Source: Dromaius novaehollandiae
Lineage: Eukaryota > Chordata > Aves > Casuariiformes > Dromaiidae
Length of the DNA stretch: 64,000 nucleotides
Direction of reading: 5' to 3'
Assembly: GCF_036370855.1 (NCBI RefSeq)
Contig: NC_088132.1
Coordinates: 67,990,841-68,054,840 of the forward strand
Part shown: positions 36,670 through 46,300 of the stretch, piece after piece
Position numbering within the stretch: position 1 is the first letter of the stretch
Layout: each line of letters opens with the position of its first letter
The notes under the pieces: generated by a model
The model's input: only the letters and a program-made list of their open reading frames with translations
Database searches by the model: none
Told to the model about the DNA's origin: nothing
Made by a program: the position numbers and the translations under genes

Positions 36670-36720
36670 GAGATTATAAGGCCATCTAGTGTGACCTGTA
36701 TATCAAAGGATCTTGAATTA
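36670..36720. mobile_element. Possible ancient CR1-type relic
   Basis: GGCCATCTAGTGTGACCTG and the flanking bases resemble a block (CATCTAGTCTGACCTCCTG) common in old amniote CR1 copies. Only about 50 bp support this. Confidence 0.35.
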
Positions 36721-36753
36721 CATTTGCTTAGTGCTATACACAGAAATTAACAA

Positions 36754-36786
36754 TAAACTGTCACTTAACAGTAAAGTGACAGTTTA
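36754..36786. repeat. 13-bp perfect hairpin upstream of C5orf34
   Basis: TAAACTGTCACTT, a 7-nt loop (AACAGTA), then AAGTGACAGTTTA. It is about 400 bp upstream of the C5orf34 start codon. Confidence 0.75.
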
Positions 36787-37049
36787 AAACAACATTGATT
36801 ACAACATAAATGGGGGAGGGGGGGAATATGTTTTCCAAAAAGGCTACTAGGGTTAACTTTAAATTGGTGTTAATTAATCCTTCAGTCTGTACTCAGCTGG
36901 GATTCAGACCCTGCTCTAAGTACATGGTATTTGTTGGATTTTTCCACTGTATGAAGGTGTATGTAAAGAAGGCCACCACTTCACGCTATATTAATAAACT
37001 TAAAGAGCAGTCCTTTTTAATTAATATTTTTCCTGCCTGCTTTTCTCAC

Positions 37050-37191
37050 GACTTTGCTCCTGCCTCCCAAGCTGGCGGGGATCAGCACTTGTGCGCTGAC
37101 ACAGCTGCCCCCCGCTGCCTGGCTGCTGCCCGGCTGCTGCCCGATCCCCGCCCCGCCGCGCTTCCCGCCCTGCGAGCGGCGCCGCCGGGAC
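37050..37191 (+). promoter_or_regulatory. C5orf34: C5orf34 CpG-island promoter and 5' UTR
   Basis: GC content rises sharply at about 37.05 kb and the island extends past exon 1 to about 37.48 kb. There is no TATA box. CTTCCCGCC just before the start resembles an E2F-type half-site. The start-codon context (GGGACATGGCGG) is good and includes the ATGGCGG word often seen at YY1-type initiators. Confidence 0.6.
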
Positions 37192-37371
37192 ATGGCGGCG
37201 GAGACGCTGATGGCGCTCTTCGGGGACGGATCCGTGGAGGTGCACTACGCCGGCGGCGCCCGCCTGCTGCTCTCCGCCTGCGGCTCCGAGTACCGGCGCG
37301 GCGCGGCGGCCCCGGGCGCGGGGGCGGAGGCGCGGGGGCAGCGGGTGCCCTTCGCGGTGCGCGGCCGCAGG
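37192..37371 (+). CDS. C5orf34: C5orf34 coding exon 1
   Basis: Encodes residues 1-60. After the conserved N-terminus (through about residue 33) the exon is a GC-rich Ala/Gly/Arg linker (GAAAPGAGAEARG) that looks expanded by base composition. The donor is AGG|GTGCGT. Confidence 0.92.
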
Positions 37372-40300
37372 GTGCGTGGCGGGCGAGGGGGCGCGGCGCG
37401 GCGGGGACGAGCGGCGGTTGGGCTGCGCGCGGGGGGGGGCGAGCGGCGGTTGGGCTGCGCGGGCTGCGCCCACCTTTTTGCTGCGTAGAAACACGCGAAA
37501 TTGTTGTTGCTCCACACAGAACTGAGGTGACACCTTGATCTCTGCTCACGGAAGGGAGGCGGGTGAAATCCGCTAAAATGTGTTCCCTGGACAGACAAAC
37601 TCATGATGCTACGTTTTCCTCCCCCCCCCCCCCCTTTTTTTTTAAATCAGGAACAACTTATACGAGCTCTAGATTTCCGGAACAAGTTTTGTGCTCGCCC
37701 GTACTTACCTTCGTATATTATATCCCCAGAAAGAAAAAAAGTAAGTTTTATACATGAAATGCTTTCATTTAAAAAGAAAAAAAAAGCTCCTGGTAGTCTG
37801 ACAAAGGCACTTGCACGGCTTTGTGTGCCTGTGTAGGAATACAGATCTTGAAGAGCTGCAGAGTACGTTTTGGTTGATGCATTGTTCAAGTTGCTTAGAA
37901 TACAGGCATTTTAAATTGCAGTTTCAAATTAAATTTAGTCCTGTATTTATGCGTATCTTTTACAGCTGAACACTGAAGAGTTTGCTTCTTAGCCAGAATA
38001 AAACCTAGGATTTTTTTCCATTTGATACTATGCGGGTTTTTTGGTTTTTTCTTTTTTTTTTTTGTACTTAAAACTTTTTCAGAGAAGACTCAATGAAATA
38101 GGGCTTTCCTGAGAAGCTGTCAAATCCAGGATCTCCCTGCCGAAAACGTACATTAGTGCGTTCAGGGCTCGGGAGCGGTTGCCGAGGCAGCAGTCACTGC
38201 AGTGCTGGCCTGGCTGCACCGGGCCCGGCTGGAGCCCCCCCCCAGCCCCATTTACTGCTTCCAGGACCAGTAACTAACCATCACTTGACTGTTCTGTGTT
38301 GTCAACCAGTGCCCCTATTTTTAAGGCCTTTGCTATTTCCCACACTTAAGCTGTCCATTATAACAAGAGATACCTGATACCGAGCTCCAGTTTACACAGG
38401 AGGTGCTCACAGGAAGCTGGTAACGAGCCCCCGCAGGCCAGCCGGGGCCTTGCATTTAGCATAATGTGGCCTTGAATCTGCACTTGAATGTCATCGTTTG
38501 GGCAAGAGGAGGCTACTCTTTTGAGACTTTCTGAATGTAGTAATGTAACAGTCTAAAGCCTTTTTATAATTTAAATTCCTCAGAAGCATGTTTCACATAT
38601 CTCCCAGCAACAGTTGTGTAACTTAATCTTCAGTGCTGCTACCATGGTCAGGAGATTAGGTAAGTTTACCCACATAGTTTCAAAAGACTTTGGATGCATT
38701 TCAGTTATGGTAAGAAAACATGAATGCATGTTATGTGCCACTTCATAGGATTATTTTAGTTTTATAAATGAAGATTCAAAATGAATGACACTTTAATGTA
38801 CACAACTTTAATGTAGGCTCCCTGTGAACTTCACCATTAATTGATTTGATCAAGATAATTTAGGCCTCTTCTTCAGTGTTTCTTGAGAAGGGGTTGGAAA
38901 CAGAAATATGTGCTGTCTGTGGGCAACTGTGGCTGGTCAGGTGGCCATTTTTATAGCTTACTGGTTTATGAGTGGATATTAAACTACAACCTTGATGTTA
39001 GAACAGGAAAAAGCAGGATATGAAGATAATTCTACTTCCTCTTGAGTTCATGTATGCAATTATAGGATAAAATATCTTGCCACACATCACCTTGCAGAAA
39101 CATTCAATTCATTTAAATGTAAACCCTCCACTGTAACTTCAAGCAAGCATGTCATTTTTATCTTACAACATATTCCAATCCTTTTTCTTGTATTAGATTC
39201 TTCTCCGGGATATCTTAGAAGTTAGATGGCCTGACCCCGCTACTGCTGATCTGACAACATGTATAAATAATGGCAATGTGAAGATCTCATCAGTAGATGG
39301 TTATGCTCACCTTTACCTGTCAGAATTGCAGCAAGAGTTTACAGTGGAGTTCTTATGCAAAGTTAGTCAACCATCTGCATCCTTATGCTCCTCTCAAAAA
39401 AACAGTAATTATCAACCCAAAAATCAGTGTGGACAATCAAATAAAAATGCTGTTCCAGAAACGTCATCAAAACAAATGAGGACAGAGACTAAGAAGAATG
39501 AACATGGTTGTGCTGAAAGTAAATACAGAGAACTAACCAAATCAAAGGACCAAGAAGACAGAGACGAAGTATCTTTGTTCCTCACAAGTTGTTCTTCTGA
39601 ATACGCATGGGTTACACAGTGTTGGTCTGTTTCCTCATACCCAGAAGAATGGAAATACCCTTTGTCATTGGCATTAATGTGCTATAACTTACTCACTCTT
39701 AACAATCAGATGGAAACTTGTGAGGAAAATAACCATTTATCTATAGGTTCTGATGTTTTAAAAGACTCTGAAACATATGAAACAGTTTCTTGTTTGCCTA
39801 CAGCTTTGCCACTCAGCTGCAGTGCACCACATTTACACAGGTAATATAAACTGTTTGCTTCCTAGTTGTTAACATATGTTTTACAATTCTGAACTTCAGC
39901 CTCTAGCAAAATACCTGAGTTTTATCTATCAGAAATTAAAAAATGCACTATCCTGTTCTTCTTTAGTAGGAACTTCTTGCAATGTGAAATTTGTGAGGCT
40001 AACCATATTTATCCTACTGTAATGAAATTATGAAATTAGATAGTGATTAGTTTAGAGAAGAATAAAATTTTATTTCCTGACATGCTGTATAAATATGTAA
40101 ATGAAAAAGAGAATCTGAGAAAGAAGACCACAGTTTGGGGTTTTTCGGATTTTTGATTTCAAGAAGGTAACGCTTCTGAGTTGGGACAGTCACATATATT
40201 CTCTGTCAGCACCACTAAAAAGAATTCAGAAAACCTTTGAGTACCTGGTTTTATATTTGAGAAAATAAATGTGGTACCTAACTCAGATAACTAAGGAACC

Positions 40301-43300
40301 AGAGGTCATTGAAAATACACATTTTCTTTTCCTTTGAACAGATATGCATACATCTGTTTTCAGTATAGAAACATATTTCTGTATAGGATACAGAAATGGT
40401 GACTGGAAAAAAAAACGCCTGCAGATTTAGTGAAACTTTTGTTGTATTTTACACAGGTGGAGTTTCTGTGACTTCTTTCAACAGAAGAATGAAGATAGTG
40501 AAAAGCATTCATATCCTCAGCTAATTCAAGTTGTATGGTACCAAGGTGTTTTTTACAGGTATGAAGGAGATCATGCTTTTCATCTTCACAAGACTTCATT
40601 TGTATGGGAATTGAGCTTTAAGATTAAATGTCTGTCTTTGTCCCTTTCTCAGTCCTTGACCAACTATACACAACTTTCATGTAAGATTCTGTTCATTTCT
40701 GCTGTTTGTTCGTTACTGGCTTCAGATTTGCTTCAAATTTTCTAATACAGTATGTTTCCAGGTCTGAAAGTGGGTGTGCCTAAAGCAAAGACTCTGAAAT
40801 CATCTTTAAGGATTTTAAAGAAATGGTCTAACTTCCTAGATGTTACTGGGCAGCTGTAGCTCCCATAGGCTTCACTGACAATTACGATGCTTGGTTTCTT
40901 TGCAAAGTGTATTGCTTCTCTTGGTGTTGAAGACTTCACATTTTAGAAATGTTTGTCTTGGTGATCTCTGTAATACTCTGTTACAGGCAGCTAAACTCTG
41001 CTGTGGATTTTATTCACAATCAGCTTATTCCTATGTTTTTATAAATACAACTTTTTTAAAAATAGGCCTTTCCAGTTGTGATACAAACTTTGAAAATGCT
41101 GTATTTGCTATCAGCAACTGCAGTAAGAGAAATAGATACAGTATCTTCGATAAAAGCAATTCAGTCTTTAAAGTTTTAATCTTTCTGCCCAATGCTTTTC
41201 ATTTTTCTCAGAGTAATTCCTGAATTCTGAACTCATCTGAACAAAATGTTTAGCAACATTTCAGGACTATAGTTTATTTCTTTTGGGTCTTAAAGCCCCA
41301 CTACTGAAATCAAGGCATCTGACCACAGAGTTGCAGAAATCAATCCTTAAACAAGTTTTGAGCCCCAAGATACTGCATGATCACAGACTCTGGTAGTCTT
41401 AAGTGAAAAATGTACAGCTGTAATGGGAGTGAATATTTCAGGTTGTTTAGGAAGCAGTTAGTCTGACAATTCTTTCTTCTGTATACGGTAGGTAGAGCTG
41501 GCCCACTAAAAAGAGTGGATTTTCTCTCTCCAGCATCACTGTATTTTGCTGTCTGAGGATTAAATAGCTCTTGTGAGATGTCTGCCTCAACAAAGCATAC
41601 TAAAATGTCTCCTCAGTTTCTTTAAAAGAAAAAAAAACACATGCAAAAAAAAAAGCCCCTCATTACATTATAAAAGTAATGCTAACCTTCTGTCTTAAAA
41701 GAAATAATTGCTAAGCTCTGCTGCTTGGGAAAAGGTAAAAAGCTTTTCTTGTGAGTGTTTTGGTGAAAACATGTTTGTGCTTACTGTTTTCTTCAACTGT
41801 ACTAATGTGTATTGCTTGTCTAGTAACACAGCATTTTGAATACTTATAAAAAATCTTATTTCTCATAGGTTTATCCATGGTAGTACCAACATTGCAGAAA
41901 TTTATCCTGATGATGGCACCTTTTTCAAGTCAGAAGGAGCATTTTTGGGAAACTACTTCAAACATTATGCAATTCAGAAAGGAACAAAAAAGGTAGAAAT
42001 AAAACTATTAAAAATATCTTCCAAAATCCTTTGTCAGCAGCTTTCATAGTTTTAACACATTTGGTTATTTAGCCTATAATGAAGTCCCTACAATTGTCCA
42101 TCAGGTAATTACTGTAATAACTAAAGCAATCAGTGAATCATACACAAATTTTTAAATTATTCCTTCTGTTTCAGAATGTATGGACACAATAAGAAAAATC
42201 TGTGTGTTATAACATTTGTTTCAAAAGCTTAGGTATTGTCGCAAGATTCTGTAATATCCGCTTCTCACTAATTTAGAAGAGGAGTTTACTTTTTAAACAT
42301 ATTACATTGAGTAAACTCTAATCTTTCTTATGTATTTGGAAGTGTTTTCTTTTTCTCAGCAGGGTACTATGTGGGGACACAATCTAGGACGTGCTGGTTT
42401 TGGTCCTGGTTTTGCCACAGACCAGCTGTTTAGTGCTGGAGGAGTGATTTTCACCTCTCTCTGTCTGTCTTGTCTGTCTATTGTAAGTTTCCTGGAGTAG
42501 AGATCCTCTCAAGGGCTTATGCAGTGCTTAATACAATGTTTTGCATGTAACTGAAAAGATTAAAAAAAAAAAAAAGAAGAAGAAGATAATAAGACAGCTT
42601 CTGTTTCCATACTGCAGTTCACATGCTGGAGAAAAGTGGACTGGAGTGTGAGACAAAAGCAGTAGTTAGACAAGCTCTGCAGTGAAACACCCTGGTGTGT
42701 TTGGGCAAGTGAAGGAGTAACTGTACTGTTAGGATGCATGTTTATGAAGGCGCTGTTTTACCACTCTGCCCTCACATGTTGTAGGCTAACTGAGTGTCAT
42801 CTGTTTGAAAAAAGTGCACGTAAAGAGCAGTATCCAAATCTAAGCAGCAGAGCAAAGGGATTTCTTCTTGGAAAATAAGGGGGGAAATATGGCGCTGTAC
42901 TGAAGGTACCGCCTTAAAGAGGATATTTTTACAGACAGTCTGAACGATCATGCATCGTTCTCTTTCATGTTAGGGTCAGAACATCTCTGAAAGCCAGGAG
43001 GCAGATGCAGGAGTCCTTTAATCTCTCTTGTCCCAGAACATAATATTCAGTATTCAGTAGTAGTGGTGCTTGCTGATATGGAAAGATGGTAATGGCTTCT
43101 TCCACGCTTAGGTAGGTAGGTAGAGCAATTCAAAAAAAAAATCCCTGAGTTGAATAACAAATTTGCTCTGTTTAAAAAAAATATTTTAGAGGCAAAATAG
43201 CAAAGATACTTCTTCGTTTTTAAGTGACAAGTTTCTCTGGCACAGCTTTTACTCCATTTATGTTTTGTAAATTTATCCCTTGCTTTTTTCACCATTTATT

Positions 43301-46300
43301 AATTAACTATATTTTGAAGTCAGAAAGGTTTTTTCTTCTGTCCTTCACTAGATTTGTATATTTGTATTTTAAAGTAGCATAAAAGTCAACATTATAGCCT
43401 TCAAACCTGGTCTTTAACTTACAGTCAAACTAGTTACTCAGTAATGAACCACAGTCTATTGTCTGATACAACAGCTTCTTGGTCCATATTGAGTGCATGG
43501 AAACTATGAATATATATCTTGCCACAGAAGTAGGCTTAAAGGATACATCTGATTTTTTTTTACTTTTCAACTAGATATTTACCTCTTTTCTGGGATAAAT
43601 TTAAATGTGATTATAGTTGCTGTCTGGGGGTTAGAAGTCAACACAATTTCATGCCTTGCAAGCTTTTAAATATAGCTTTCATTCTGTGGTAGCTACAATA
43701 ACTCAACTCCTTTCTGCTTTTTACTGCAGAGAGAAGAAAAGATGTATTCAATAAACAGTCTACCGCCTGATATACCAGGAAGTCCATACTCTATATCATC
43801 CATTATTACTCAGGCAACCAAGTAACTTATTCCTCTACTTCATTATTGTTATATTAATTCCTCTGACTTTGAAAGGACAGTAATTAAAATTATACATAAT
43901 ACGTATTATGACATTAAGTGTAAAAACTAAAGGAACTTATATTAGCACAGGGGACATCTGTAAACTTGTAGAACAAAGGTCACAACTGTATAAAAGATAG
44001 AGTAAGTAATTATGAGATGCTTAGTATTTTGTGTGGTTTTTTTTTCCTCAGAATACTTCAGTACTGCTACAAGACTAAACTTTCATTAACTCATAACTAT
44101 AGTATCTGCTGCTGGAAAATGGTATGTAGCTGAAACTTTATAAGTATTTCTGTGTTTAAAAAATGATTATATCAGCTGGGGGGAACAGAACCTAGTCTGG
44201 GGGGGGAGAATGGTGTGTGTATCCTGTAAACAAAGACCAAGAGTTGTATATTTGGGAACCAAAACCATGCAGTGTTAAGATACATTTGTAAAGCAGAAAA
44301 CAATTGCGTGAATAGGAAGGCTGGTGGTGGTCTGGTAAAACAAATGAACTGAAAATTTGAGAGAGAGATAAATAGCTCAAATGGCATAAGTGACCTTTCC
44401 TGAATTTTTTTATGTATTTGTTTGGTTCTAGATACCTGAGACAGATGGACGCGAAATGTTGCCATTTTTGCTGGCTGAAAAAGTTATTCCTGGAATAGGA
44501 AGACTTGTTGTATACTCAGATAATAAAGTCCATGCTATGTTTTGGGATGGGATGACCTTTAATATGGTCTGGGATTTCAGCCCTGGCTGTAGAAGGATCC
44601 AGGTATCTCATGGGTTAGAGGAATGGCTGTTCTTAAAACTCTCCATACGAAAATGTTATTAGGAAATTAGTGAGGAATGGAAAAAAAATTTTTGATGCCT
44701 GTAAAACACAAACTGAACTCTTTTGGGAATTTCTAAGTCATATCTTTTTTCTACTGTGGTTTGCTCTCAAGCTGGTGTAATAGTCTAAGGGAATATCAGA
44801 ACTGTCCTGAGATGTGATGTCACCATTAATATATTCTTAGTATTTTAACCAAAATCTGAGAAGGAAAAAACTTTTAGTGCACAACTCATGTCTAAGGACA
44901 TAAATGAGACCATTTGTCTGTTGAACAAGTCACTCATATTGGTCAAAGAAGTGAGTGTTTGATTTTATGTAATTTCAAATTATCTATAAAGGAATGAGGA
45001 AGGTACAATTGTCTGAGAAATCATTCTCCTTTCTGAACTCCCTCCTGTCCTAAAACATGAAAATCAAATGATGGGCTGGATTCTCACTCACTTTTGTAAG
45101 CTATGCAATATCTTCTTATATATAAAAGATAAATTAAGACTGACCTGAAGCCTAGCCTGCTCTGTGCAGTGCAGTCATGTTAATTTGTCTTCACCAAACT
45201 TGTTTTTAGCAAGTTCCCAGATTAGAAATAATAATAGCTAAAGCTATATGAGCTGTAGTGTGTAGCTTCCTGATTTGGGACCCTTTTTCCTGATCATCCA
45301 CTAAGAAACTAATAGCATATCTTAAATATTTTCCCACTTTGACAAAAAGCACCATTAAAATATTTATAATAGAGACCCTTTTTGAGTAAATGGATAGTGA
45401 AAAATTTCAGTATTCAGAAATGTAACCTTGTGGATGTGGGATTCCAGATACTTTTGTTTTAATCTACTTAATATGGAAGTGAAAAGGTTATGCTGACTTT
45501 TGCAAAACAGCACTATTTTTGGCTTGTGTATCTTTGCTATTACCCTAAGGTGACAAGACACACAAAGATGTTGAAGTGTCTGAGGAGCTCTTTATTATAA
45601 ACAATCTAAATGTGATATTCAGTTTGTAAAGATACAGTAACAGCATAATGTGAACCAAGTCAAATCTGTACACAAACTAATGATAAAAGTAGAAAGAATT
45701 GAAAGTTCTATGCGTTTGGAAACTTCTCTTCACACTTTTATAAATCAGTTATTCTTAAATAGCACAAAATCAGTGTCAGGGACCATGCCAGGTTTGCTTT
45801 TCTCTATTTGCGGCAGCAGGCTACGCCAAGTTCTATTCTTAGCAAAATACAAACTTAAAATGTTTAAAGTGGAATGTTCACAGACATTTAATTTTTAAAT
45901 TAGTAGATAATACTTATATGCCTCCTTTTTTTCCAGACTGTAGCAGAACATTAATACTTTAAAACTTTTTTCTTCTAAGGTACATGAAAATGTAGGCTGG
46001 TGTAAGTTATCTACTCCTGATGGGCTACAGCAGCTAATCCAAATGAGTCGTCCTGGAATCTATGAAAGGTATAAGTAATATAAACAATTTTAAATTAAGT
46101 ATTAAAGAATTCTGTGCAATTCCTTTTGTATGACGCAATGACGTTTACTGAAAGTGTATCAGAAAGTGTATCAACCCCCCCCCCAAACACAAAAACACAA
46201 TGACAAAAGCTGCATCTCATATCTGGCAAGGATTCAAGGCCTGTATGACTCAGGACCACAGCAGGCTGTCATTCCAGAATAACTGTTATAGAAAAGTAAT

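Larger units (their letters stand above)
34120..37050. other. Intergenic interval between PAIP1 and C5orf34
   Basis: AT-rich DNA with no exon recognised. It contains two strong hairpins (36008-36055 and 36754-36786) and a possible ancient CR1-type relic near 36.67-36.72 kb. Short open frames such as 35444-35650 (minus) and 34496-34678 (minus) have no recognisable features. Confidence 0.5.

Noticed and set aside
40741-40890. Possible ancient interspersed repeat (AGCTGTAGCTCCCATAGGCT block)
   Set aside because: Only a short stretch resembles known reptilian repeats; too weak to call.
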